IMG/VR virus record: IMGVR_UViG_3300042691_024196
Location: 1-38,989 of that record
Length of the DNA: 38,989 nucleotides
DNA from: a virus
Reading direction: 5' to 3' (one strand)
The position numbers were made by a program, and so were the translations under genes. This document shows, piece after piece, positions 1 to 6,166 of the stretch; position 1 is the stretch's first letter, and each line of letters opens with the position of its first letter. The notes beneath the pieces are model-generated. The model was not told the origin of the DNA, did not search any database, and was given only the letters and a program-made list of their open reading frames with translations.

Positions 1-14
1 GTTCAATGTGTGAA

Positions 15-43
15 TAAAAAAATACCCGAGTGGTGTTCTCGGG
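15..43 (-). terminator. Rho-independent terminator after the 53-205 gene
   Basis: On the minus strand a 6-bp CCCGAG/CTCGGG stem (38-43 with 25-30) around a 7-nt loop is followed by TATTTTTTT. It lies just past the stop of the small leftward gene and should end its transcript. Confidence 0.75.
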
Positions 44-52
44 TTCAATATC

Positions 53-205
53 TTAATTCCAATCTTTTTTGTGTTTAGACTTTCTTGAATACACGTTTTT
101 AGGAGTCTCAGTTCTAGACACGAATCTTCCATCGAAGAAACCAGCTTGTAGTTGGTCTTGTCTGATTTGAGTTCTTTTCATCTTATGTTGGTCGTAAGTT
201 TTCAT
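53..205 (-). CDS. Small basic phage protein (50 aa), unknown function
   Basis: A 50-residue, very basic protein ending in a Lys/Arg-rich tail (YSRKSKHKKDW). I chose the start at 205 (MKTYDQHK) because a host-type promoter sits at 248-278 and would place transcription start near 240, so the longer frame back to 250 would begin upstream of the mRNA. The gene is monocistronic, with its own promoter and terminator. No domain is recognised. The charge suggests nucleic-acid binding, but that is only inference; similar short basic proteins are common in large Bacteroidota phages. Confidence 0.7.
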   Translation of the reverse strand: MKTYDQHKMKRTQIRQDQLQAGFFDGRFVSRTETPKNVYSRKSKHKKDWN

Positions 206-247
206 CGTTATATTTTTAAAGGGTTTGTATCTATCGGTTTTGTTATA

Positions 248-278
248 CAAAGATAATGCGTTTTAAGTTATCAGCCAA
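248..278 (-). promoter_or_regulatory. Host-type promoter TTG-N20-TATCTTTG
   Basis: On the minus strand, -33 TTG at 276-278, 20-nt spacer, -7 box TATCTTTG at 248-255. This matches the Bacteroidota primary sigma consensus (TTG-N19-TAnnTTTG) and reads leftward into the 53-205 gene. Confidence 0.7.
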
Positions 279-291
279 ATGTTTTTTAATA

Positions 292-303
292 TATTTATTA
301 AAT
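292..303 (+). promoter_or_regulatory. TATTTAT start-proximal element, gap 5
   Basis: TATTTAT at 292-298, then 5 nt, then ATG at 304. One of the recurrent TATTTAT-N4/5-ATG elements of this window; predicted leaderless phage promoter. It also decides the start of the gene that follows. Confidence 0.6.
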
Positions 304-894
304 ATGGAAAGTTTGATTAAAAGTATTTTAAAGGAATATAGTAAAGACGATGTGGTCTTAAAACGAGTTGGTTTTGTGGACCAATTATATTTTAAAATAC
401 TTGAGGAGGATAACAAAAAAAAGAAAATTCAAATCCCTCCTCAAGCCAAACCAATCCTTGACAGATACTTGTCTAAAATAAATCCTTTCTACGGAACATA
501 TCAAGATAAAAAGAACGATAAGGAAGGTAAAATCAAATTCAATATTAAGTACGATACTCACTATTTAGAGAGACTTTTTAGATTGTCTGACCCTGAGTAT
601 CAGGAAGGTGGTAAATTCTTCAATAACAGGATTGTAAATCCTCAATATTATGAAGGTATTGATTTTGTTAGAAACGCGGCTGATAAATTTGCACAACAAA
701 TTTTTTTAGGTAACCTTGGTGATGGAGATATTGTTGAGGCAACCGCAGTGTCAGATGGTAAATTATATAGTGTAATTATTAAAATGAATGAATTTAAAGA
801 TAAAGAACCGACTTACACTCTTTACTTGAAAACTCAAATTAAAGGAGCTCCTTTCTTTGGTAAAAAACATCAGAAAAAAATTAGATTAAATTAA
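304..894 (+). CDS. Tagged phage protein (196 aa), unknown function
   Basis: The start at 304 (MESLIKSILKE) is chosen over an in-frame ATG at 256 because TATTTAT lies 5 nt before it and because the resulting N-terminus fits the recurring (I/L)-x-E peptide (LKE at residues 9-11). The rest is a soluble mixed alpha/beta protein with a charged middle (KKNDKEGK) and an aromatic-rich centre (HYLERLFRLSDPEY). No known domain is recognised. The stop codon overlaps the U-tract of the terminator of the opposite-strand RNA gene, so the two convergent transcripts meet at about 894. Predicted late, possibly virion-associated. Confidence 0.75.
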   Translation: MESLIKSILKEYSKDDVVLKRVGFVDQLYFKILEEDNKKKKIQIPPQAKPILDRYLSKINPFYGTYQDKKNDKEGKIKFNIKYDTHYLERLFRLSDPEYQEGGKFFNNRIVNPQYYEGIDFVRNAADKFAQQIFLGNLGDGDIVEATAVSDGKLYSVIIKMNEFKDKEPTYTLYLKTQIKGAPFFGKKHQKKIRLN

Positions 895-917
895 AAACCC
901 CCACTTTTCAGTGAGGG
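893..917 (-). terminator. Rho-independent terminator of the ncRNA
   Basis: Minus strand: 8-bp stem (910-917 with 898-905, one T-G pair) closed by a GAAA tetraloop and followed by TTTTT. A near-identical stem recurs at 21725-21745. Confidence 0.85.
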
Positions 918-1080
918 AATGGTTCACTACCCTATCGCGGTGTACCTCAGCGGTTGGTTAGGGTCGTCCAACTTACCCACTTAACTACCACCTTTCGGTG
1001 TATCGACCCCCACAGAGAAGAAGTTAAACTTGTTCTAAGTGTCGCTCTGATTTTCGGTTAAGATTTATCGTTATCAAATC
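893..1080 (-). ncRNA. Predicted structured phage non-coding RNA, about 188 nt
   Basis: A gene-sized non-coding stretch with its own minus-strand host-type promoter (box at 1088-1095) and a strong terminator (893-917). No start codon with a sensible frame is seen inside. Read on the minus strand it can form several helices: CAGAG/CTCTG enclosing ACTT/AAGT; GGGTCG/CGACCC enclosing a CACC-GAAA-GGTG hairpin with a GNRA loop; and a CTA-CC/GG-TAG helix before the terminator. The GNRA loop exists only on this strand, which agrees with promoter direction. It is not tRNA-like or tmRNA-like. Role unknown; the 5' end is estimated from the promoter. Confidence 0.6.
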
Positions 1081-1087
1081 AACAATA

Positions 1088-1118
1088 CAAAGATATGTGT
1101 TTTATATTAGAATTCCAA
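1088..1118 (-). promoter_or_regulatory. Host-type promoter TTG-N20-TATCTTTG driving the ncRNA
   Basis: -7 box TATCTTTG at 1088-1095 and TTG at 1116-1118 on the minus strand, spacer 20. It overlaps the 3' end of the upstream coding gene and points at the non-coding stretch only. Confidence 0.65.
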
Positions 1119-1598
1119 ATTTTTATTGAAAATAGTTTCATCTTTTTTAAGGTATTGGTTTTTAACTTTTTCAATTAGGGATTTTAAAGCGGTCGCACCT
1201 TGTGGTGTTTTTTTAAGGTCTTCAAATTTAGGATTACCTTTAAAACCAATCTTAGAATAAGAAGTTCCGTTTTCTTTACCCCAAACAATGTTGGTTAAAC
1301 ATAACTTGTCAATTTTCTTTTGTTCTTTTTCTTTTTCTTTCTCGAATAGAATATCATCAACAACTGAGTCAAGTGTTTGTGGGTAACCAAACTTTTCGGG
1401 TAAGGTTTTACAATAATCAAAAACCTCATTTAAAAGTTTAGACATTCCTTCGTAAGGTTGGATATTTGTATTTCCTCCGTGTCCGTCATTTTTAGCATAT
1501 GCGGTTTTTTTACCGTTTACAAAAACATCAGCTATAAAACAAATAGTTTCTTCACTAAATGTTTTGTTAATCTTCAAATTTTTAAGTTCTATCTTCAT
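1107..1598 (-). CDS. Phage protein (163 aa), unknown function
   Basis: The start at 1598 (MKIELKNLKI) is set by a perfect host-type promoter at 1619-1648; the longer frame up to 1784 would overlap the neighbouring gene and begin upstream of the promoter. The protein has a short beta-rich N-terminal part with FIADVFVNGKKTAYAKNDGHGG (split: FIADVF, NGKKTAYA, DGHGG), then a helical, Lys/Glu-rich region (KEKEKEQKK) and a basic C-terminus. I do not recognise the family. The DGHGG turn is distinctive. Expressed from its own promoter, it probably belongs to the early, host-promoter class. Confidence 0.72.
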   Translation of the reverse strand: MKIELKNLKINKTFSEETICFIADVFVNGKKTAYAKNDGHGGNTNIQPYEGMSKLLNEVFDYCKTLPEKFGYPQTLDSVVDDILFEKEKEKEQKKIDKLCLTNIVWGKENGTSYSKIGFKGNPKFEDLKKTPQGATALKSLIEKVKNQYLKKDETIFNKNLEF

Positions 1599-1618
1599 AT
1601 CGTTTTTTTTTTGTCTTA

Positions 1619-1648
1619 CAAAGATATAAACTTTATTTGAATTACCAA
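1619..1648 (-). promoter_or_regulatory. Host-type promoter TTG-N19-TATCTTTG (perfect)
   Basis: Minus strand: TTG at 1646-1648, exactly 19 nt, TATCTTTG at 1619-1626, about 20 nt upstream of the ATG at 1598. Exact match to the Bacteroidota consensus. Confidence 0.8.
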
Positions 1649-1656
1649 CTATTTTT

Positions 1657-1905
1657 TTAAATTTCAAACATGTCGTCACACCATATAGGTGTTTTTTCCC
1701 CAACATAAGACCCTTTGGTATTGAAATCAAAATATTCGATTGCTTCTTCAACTGACATACCTTGTAATACCAAAATTTCGACACATTTTTTAACAGAATA
1801 GATTAATCTCATACTGTTTTGGTCAATTCCAATTACCGCTTCATCAAATCCATCCGCTTTTAGAATTTCATCATCATAGAAGTATTCAACAATTTCATTT
1901 AACAT
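1657..1905 (-). CDS. Conserved small acidic phage protein (82 aa)
   Basis: An 82-residue acidic protein: N-terminal EIVEYFYDDEIL, central DEAVIGIDQNSMRLIYSVKKC, then GMSVEEAIEYFDFNT and a C-terminal YVGEKTPIWC. From memory, this small protein with its ending 'AYVGEKTPI.C' is widespread in unrelated phages, but I know of no assigned function. It ends about 30 nt before the promoter of the next leftward gene. Upstream only a degenerate AT-rich element (TATATTTTAAT) precedes ATG. Confidence 0.75.
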   Translation of the reverse strand: MLNEIVEYFYDDEILKADGFDEAVIGIDQNSMRLIYSVKKCVEILVLQGMSVEEAIEYFDFNTKGSYVGEKTPIWCDDMFEI

Positions 1906-1921
1906 ATTAAAATATATTAAA

Positions 1922-3799
1922 TTAAGTACCCATTGTCAAATATTCATCCCAAGAACCAGGTAAATCAGTTCTCATGTTAGCACTTATTGTCGCTCTTTTA
2001 GGTATTCCTGTTGGGGTGATTTTTTCGGTATTGTCATCATAAAATACCGCGTCAAACGCCTTATAAAACTCTTCTAATCTTCGTCTGATATCACCATATA
2101 ATTTATCACTATTAATAGTTTTATCACTATATGTATATGGACCGCCACTACCAATCCCTCCACTTCTTTCAAATGAAACACCTTCTGATGGTTTGATTAT
2201 GTTATATAATTTAGTATAAACGGCTTGGAGATTAGCGTCTGTTATTGCAACATCTTTACCTATATACATTTGGTCTTTAGCTATAATTTTTTTAACCAAA
2301 TCCAACATTTCATTTATTAATGACTGTGCCCTACTAAGTTCTAATCCTTTACTATCAGGTTCCTTTTTAAATATTCTTTGTATTTTATTCGCGATACCAC
2401 TGTTGTTCATTATTTTTTCTCTTTCAGCAACTAACTGTTGGATATATTGAGCTCTCAATCCAGCATATGAAGCCTCATCACTTTTACCTAATTTTGTCGT
2501 ATTTCTAATCAATGTTGTACCACAAGCGTCTGTGGTAAATAATCTACCTTTAATACTATTAACATCAAGCGGGTTTTCAACTTCTTTTTTTGTTTTTTCA
2601 TCTATTAATGATTTACCATTTTTTAATACTTCAATTTGAGGAATGTCATCGTGAGCATCATCAGTCGTACATATAAAATAAAATTCTATTTTACCGTCTT
2701 TAACTATTTGAGCAGACTGTTCTGCGGTAATGGTAAATGTATCTGACCTACCTCCTTCTAAATCACCTCCAGGTTTTGATTTACCGTATCCATAATTAAA
2801 TGTTCCGTCACCATTTTTGAGGTCACCATATCCTGGATTAAGTAACCATGCGGGTATTGATGGTAGACTACCGTATGTGGGTACTCCTCTTGAGGCATCA
2901 CTATTATTTAAATTTGCGGTATAACCTCCTGCGCTATTGTATAATAATGTTTTATTAGCAAATAAGAAAAATTCAGCATTTTGACATCTGTGTGTCGGTA
3001 CGTAAATTCTAACTTTAAGTCCCGCAGCACAATCGGGTTTAGGAATTGTGGTTGTTGTTGTCACTAATGGTTTTAAAGTTGTTGTTGCCGATGTTGCTGG
3101 TTGGGCGATTTTAACTGTTATTTCGATTGAGCTTGATTGTTCGTCTTTAAAAGCTTTTAATTCTGAAGCATATATTCCATTTTTTTGGTTAAACCAATTG
3201 TTTTTTACATCACCGTTAACTTTATAATCCTTACCTGTACAAGCATAACCTTGGGTGTCATTCGCGGGAATTTGTGGGTCTCCTTTAATACACCAAGGAG
3301 TTTCATTTTTGTTGCTGCTTATGAATTTTTTACTAGGGTCTTGAGGTACAAACTCAACAGGAGGTACCTGAACGCTAGATTGAATTACACCTTGGTCTTT
3401 TAGCGATTGGAAATACGATTGTATATATTGATTAAGATAATATTCTCTAGCCTTACTTAGTTCTCCAACATCAAGTCTATGTTTTTTAAAATACCCCGTT
3501 TTTTCATTATCTGTATTTGGTAATGAAGATTCTCGAGAAGTAAATTTAACACTTACTATTGAGTTTGGGTATTTCTTAACGAATTCTGTTACTTTAACTA
3601 GTTCAGCGTCTAATTTATCTTTTATTGTTTTACCCAAAGTATCAGATTTATCTACGGCTGAGGTAGTATAATAACCTGATTCATACTTATTTATTAATGT
3701 AACAGTACCACCTGAATTAGGGTCGATGGCTTCTCTTATAAGTCCATATAAACCTAATATATGTTTTCTGTCTTCTTCAGTAATTAAAAATTTTCTCAT
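1922..3799 (-). CDS. Large tagged protein with OmpA-like segment (625 aa), probable virion/surface protein
   Basis: It begins MRKFLITEEDRKHILGLYG: the (I/L)-x-E tag (ITE, residues 6-8) followed by a helix I associate with virion proteins of marine T4-like phages. Residues about 60-140 (SIVSVKFTSRESSLPN through LDVGELSKAREYYLNQYI) resemble an OmpA/MotB-type peptidoglycan-binding fold, whose hallmark is a LS-x-AR helix. A Thr/Pro-rich linker (TTTTTIPKP) near residue 250 leads to a Gly/Tyr-rich beta domain and then a long helical C-terminal half. Modular, surface-like architecture. No catalytic motif seen. Predicted structural or packaged protein; exact role unknown. Confidence 0.75.
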   Translation of the reverse strand: MRKFLITEEDRKHILGLYGLIREAIDPNSGGTVTLINKYESGYYTTSAVDKSDTLGKTIKDKLDAELVKVTEFVKKYPNSIVSVKFTSRESSLPNTDNEKTGYFKKHRLDVGELSKAREYYLNQYIQSYFQSLKDQGVIQSSVQVPPVEFVPQDPSKKFISSNKNETPWCIKGDPQIPANDTQGYACTGKDYKVNGDVKNNWFNQKNGIYASELKAFKDEQSSSIEITVKIAQPATSATTTLKPLVTTTTTIPKPDCAAGLKVRIYVPTHRCQNAEFFLFANKTLLYNSAGGYTANLNNSDASRGVPTYGSLPSIPAWLLNPGYGDLKNGDGTFNYGYGKSKPGGDLEGGRSDTFTITAEQSAQIVKDGKIEFYFICTTDDAHDDIPQIEVLKNGKSLIDEKTKKEVENPLDVNSIKGRLFTTDACGTTLIRNTTKLGKSDEASYAGLRAQYIQQLVAEREKIMNNSGIANKIQRIFKKEPDSKGLELSRAQSLINEMLDLVKKIIAKDQMYIGKDVAITDANLQAVYTKLYNIIKPSEGVSFERSGGIGSGGPYTYSDKTINSDKLYGDIRRRLEEFYKAFDAVFYDDNTEKITPTGIPKRATISANMRTDLPGSWDEYLTMGT

Positions 3800-3804
3800 A
3801 TATT

Positions 3805-3834
3805 TGAATGGTAGAAAAAAAATAGTATCTTTGT
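3805..3834 (+). promoter_or_regulatory. Host-type promoter TTG-N19-TATCTTTG (perfect)
   Basis: Plus strand: TTG at 3805-3807, 19 nt, TATCTTTG at 3827-3834, 22 nt before the ATG at 3857. It lies in the 57-nt divergent gap. Confidence 0.8.
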
Positions 3835-3856
3835 ATAAATATAAAATGTTTTAGAA

Positions 3857-4099
3857 ATGAATAAAGTTATTTTGGTTTTTGTTTTTGGTTTGTTATTTTC
3901 ATCTTGTGCAACTCAACAGAAAACTGTTGAATTGTCAAATGGTAAAATGGTTACTCAGAAAGAATACGAAAAGATGTTAAACCACGCTTTCAAAGTCGCT
4001 GATAGAGAAGGTAGAAAATCAGTAAGAGGTAAATTGAGTAGAAAACAAATACGTGAGATTCATGAGGAAATAACGGTTACTACCGATACAATAAATTAA
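3857..4099 (+). CDS. Small lipoprotein (80 aa)
   Basis: Signal peptide of type II: short basic start, hydrophobic core (VILVFVFGLLF) and lipobox FSSC with the lipidated Cys at residue 17. The mature part is hydrophilic and basic (REGRKSVRGKLSRKQIREIHEEI). It has its own perfect host-type promoter and a strong terminator, so it is monocistronic. Membrane-anchored small lipoproteins in phages often act in superinfection exclusion or lysis (general knowledge), but nothing in this sequence decides between those or another role. Confidence 0.85.
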   Translation: MNKVILVFVFGLLFSSCATQQKTVELSNGKMVTQKEYEKMLNHAFKVADREGRKSVRGKLSRKQIREIHEEITVTTDTIN

Positions 4100-4123
4100 T
4101 GAGGTCCTTAAACCTCATTTTTT
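4098..4123 (+). terminator. Rho-independent terminator after the lipoprotein gene
   Basis: Perfect 8-bp stem AATGAGGT/ACCTCATT (4098-4105 with 4112-4119) with a 6-nt loop, followed by T-rich sequence. The stop codon TAA (4097-4099) overlaps the stem. Confidence 0.8.
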
Positions 4124-4364
4124 ATTTGATATCATCGTACTCATAATCACTATTATCATTAGACGCTTTTAAATTCGCCAACTCTAAGGATAGTCTATTA
4201 ATTTCATCTTGTAAAATTTTCATATCACCCAATTTTTCCTCAAACAATTCATAAGTCACATCAATGATTAGTGACTCTTCTTCTGTAAGGTCCTCTTCTT
4301 TAATTAGAACTTTAGATAATATCAATTCTCTATATCTATCTTTTAAACTTTTAAATCTGAACAT
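4122..4364 (-). CDS. Small acidic helical phage protein (80 aa)
   Basis: Basic N-terminus (MFRFKSLKDRYRELIL), then acidic helices and a heptad-like segment near residues 47-70 (MKILQDEINRLSLELANLKA) that should form a short coiled coil. The tail is Asp/Asn-rich. Last gene of a leftward trio starting at 5106. No family recognised. Confidence 0.7.
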   Translation of the reverse strand: MFRFKSLKDRYRELILSKVLIKEEDLTEEESLIIDVTYELFEEKLGDMKILQDEINRLSLELANLKASNDNSDYEYDDIK

Positions 4365-4370
4365 GTCATT

Positions 4371-4721
4371 TTATTTAAAATAAATAACTTTCGGGAAATC
4401 ACCAAATACGAATTTTGTCACATCACATAACCACATTTCCATATCATACGGAATATTAAGATATTCTTTAAGAGAGTACCAAGCACCTGAACCTAATTCA
4501 ACACCTTCAATTCTTCCTAAATCAATTAATTCTAATTTTTCAGCGGTTTCAAATTCTTTATCTGACAATGTGACGTAAACTTCATTTTCTCCTTGGGAAA
4601 GGATTTCTAAAAAAGAATCCGCCCCCATTACCATTTCTAATTCCTCCTTTTCACCTTCCCATTCAGGTAGGTCAACATACCATCGACCACTTTCTTCTTT
4701 ATAAAATTTAAAATTTCTCAT
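4371..4721 (-). CDS. Conserved phage protein (116 aa), unknown function
   Basis: Sequence features: RWYVDLPEW, then EELEMVMGAD and a C-terminal segment GAWYSLKEYLNIPYDMEMWLC. I have seen proteins with the 'WYVDLPEW.G...LEMV.GAD' pattern in many phages and bacteria but do not know a function. Its start overlaps the end of the HAD-phosphatase gene by 14 nt, so the two are translationally coupled. Confidence 0.75.
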   Translation of the reverse strand: MRNFKFYKEESGRWYVDLPEWEGEKEELEMVMGADSFLEILSQGENEVYVTLSDKEFETAEKLELIDLGRIEGVELGSGAWYSLKEYLNIPYDMEMWLCDVTKFVFGDFPKVIYFK

Positions 4722-5106
4722 TATCTATCAATTCTCTACAATTTAAATCCCAATCCATGTGGTCTACATTAAGTGGTCTACATTTATCTTTACTGTCCAT
4801 AATGTCTATCAACTCTATAATATCATCATCCAAATGAAATAGAAAATCTTTATCCTTTAAGTATAATATTTTTGGTTGTTGATTTGTGAAATGAATGTTT
4901 TCTCTTTTTATACCACATTCATCAGCAACTTCGAACAATTTTGCATTTTGTTCTCTAATCCACCACCACCCTTTATCGGCAACCGCTTCATTACTGAATC
5001 TAGATGTTACAATCCAAACTTCATGTCCTTCTTCCACCAATTCTTTGGCGAATTTTTGTACAACCTTTCTAGAAAGGGTTCCATCAAAATCAAAACTAAC
5101 TTTCAT
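4708..5106 (-). CDS. HAD-superfamily phosphatase-like protein (132 aa)
   Basis: HAD motifs are visible: motif I DFDGTL with the nucleophile and general-acid aspartates at residues 6 and 8; motif II Ser/Thr in VTSR (about 34-35); motif IV HLDDD at 91-95. There is little cap domain, as in small C0-type HAD phosphatases. The family hydrolyses phosphomonoesters, such as nucleotides, sugar phosphates or polynucleotide 3'-phosphates; the substrate cannot be read here. A host-type promoter lies only 5 nt before ATG, so the mRNA is probably leaderless. It heads a three-gene leftward operon. Confidence 0.85.
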   Translation of the reverse strand: MKVSFDFDGTLSRKVVQKFAKELVEEGHEVWIVTSRFSNEAVADKGWWWIREQNAKLFEVADECGIKRENIHFTNQQPKILYLKDKDFLFHLDDDIIELIDIMDSKDKCRPLNVDHMDWDLNCRELIDNEKF

Positions 5107-5111
5107 AATAA

Positions 5112-5142
5112 CAAAAGTAAGTCTTTTTTTCTATTTTTTCAA
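5112..5142 (-). promoter_or_regulatory. Host-type promoter TTG-N20-TACTTTTG abutting the start
   Basis: TTG at 5140-5142 and TACTTTTG (fits TAnnTTTG) at 5112-5119 on the minus strand; the box ends 5 nt before ATG at 5106, leaving no room for a leader. Confidence 0.6.
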
Positions 5143-5631
5143 TGAGGGAATTATTTCTTCTTGGAAAAAGTTTTGGATTTCTGCTTCGCTATCCTCATCT
5201 TTTAAAACGTTTTGCAATCTAACATCATCATCACTTAGTGTACTGTAGAAATCATAGTCCAATAAATAACCTCTTTCATCTGTTACAATAACACCAAGGA
5301 ATTCATCACCATTAAATGTTACTTCACCATAGTACCCAACCTCACCATTATCCTCTATTTCTTCAGAAAATTCAAATGTGAATGGTCTACCTTTTAAAAT
5401 ATACTTGAATTTCATACCCTCTCTTTCATCAATGTCATAAACATCGTCCTGATTGAAAACAAAATCTTCGGGGTTACCTCCTTTCTGTTGATATTTATCA
5501 AATGCTCTCAACACATCCATTTCAGATGGTTTTAATTTTTCACCTCTACCTTTTTTAGAGTATAAATCTAATACATCATCAAGACTCTCTTTAAGTAAGT
5601 TATATTGTTTTTCGGTTATTATGAATTTCAT
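5131..5631 (-). CDS. Tagged phage protein (166 aa), unknown function
   Basis: Begins MKFIITEKQYNLL, a clear copy of the (I/L)-x-E N-terminal peptide (ITE, residues 5-7). The body is acidic and beta-rich (FTFEFSEEIEDNGEVGYYGEVTFNG), followed by a helical C-terminus. No enzyme motif. A degenerate element (CATTTAC, gap 4) precedes ATG in a 25-nt divergent spacer shared with the gene at 5657. Predicted late product. Confidence 0.78.
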   Translation of the reverse strand: MKFIITEKQYNLLKESLDDVLDLYSKKGRGEKLKPSEMDVLRAFDKYQQKGGNPEDFVFNQDDVYDIDEREGMKFKYILKGRPFTFEFSEEIEDNGEVGYYGEVTFNGDEFLGVIVTDERGYLLDYDFYSTLSDDDVRLQNVLKDEDSEAEIQNFFQEEIIPSLKK

Positions 5632-5645
5632 ATTAGTAAATGTTA

Positions 5646-5656
5646 TATTTATAAAT
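5646..5656 (+). promoter_or_regulatory. TATTTAT start-proximal element, gap 4
   Basis: TATTTAT at 5646-5652, 4 nt, ATG at 5657. Sits in a 25-nt divergent gap between two start codons. Confidence 0.6.
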
Positions 5657-6166
5657 ATGATGTCTGAACAACAAATCGAAAAAGCTCTTCATAAGATATA
5701 TCAAACTTTATTATTTAAAGACGAAATTAAATTTAGGGTAGAGGTTGAGCCTCGTATGTATGAAGAAGAATATTTGGTTTATTCTATAATTACATACTTT
5801 ACTGTTGACCATGCTAAATTTTGGCCCGATTCACCTGATTTTTCTTCTGAATATAATAAATTGATTAACTTTATTCGTGAGGATTTTGAGGAAAGAATGG
5901 ATGACGTTACAAAATATGTTTTACCTACAGAATCTTACTCTGTTTGGATTAGATTTGAGCATTACAACACGGATGTGTACAAACCATTATTGGATTTTAT
6001 TGGTGAGATAGGTACTCCTTTTATTAGTGAATTTACTGAAGTTAGTCCTAATATTGAAATAGTATTAGACGAGAATAGTGAATCAGATTATGATACTGTT
6101 GTTAGGGAAATAGAAACAAAATTTGATGTTGATGATTTATTAATTTACTGGGGTAATATTTCTTAA
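5657..6166 (+). CDS. Phage protein (169 aa), unknown function
   Basis: Start at 5657 (MMSEQQIEKALHKIY) chosen from the TATTTAT element; a second ATG follows directly. Acidic alpha/beta protein with no recognised motif; contains EYLVYSIITYF and WIRFEHYN segments. It lacks the (I/L)-x-E tag although it has the associated upstream element. Converges on the 664-residue gene, overlapping its stop by 4 nt. Confidence 0.72.
   Translation: MMSEQQIEKALHKIYQTLLFKDEIKFRVEVEPRMYEEEYLVYSIITYFTVDHAKFWPDSPDFSSEYNKLINFIREDFEERMDDVTKYVLPTESYSVWIRFEHYNTDVYKPLLDFIGEIGTPFISEFTEVSPNIEIVLDENSESDYDTVVREIETKFDVDDLLIYWGNIS

Noticed and set aside
895-1035. Possible tRNA on the plus strand (D-loop-like GGTTGGTTAGGG near 951-962)
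   Set aside because: No acceptor stem, no GTTCGA-type T-loop and no workable anticodon stem; the promoter, terminator and GNRA loop all fit the minus strand.
893-1080. tmRNA to partner with the phage SmpB
   Set aside because: Too short, no tRNA-like ends and no tag reading frame ending in hydrophobic residues.
1599-1784. Long N-terminal extension of the 1107 gene up to 1784
   Set aside because: It overlaps the 1657-1905 gene and begins upstream of a perfect promoter.
3185-3403. Many open frames on the strand opposite to long genes (for example 3185-3403, 7416-7754, 34816-35022, 35290-35846)
   Set aside because: They lie fully inside well-supported genes, have low-complexity or hydrophobic composition and lack promoter elements; they are shadows.
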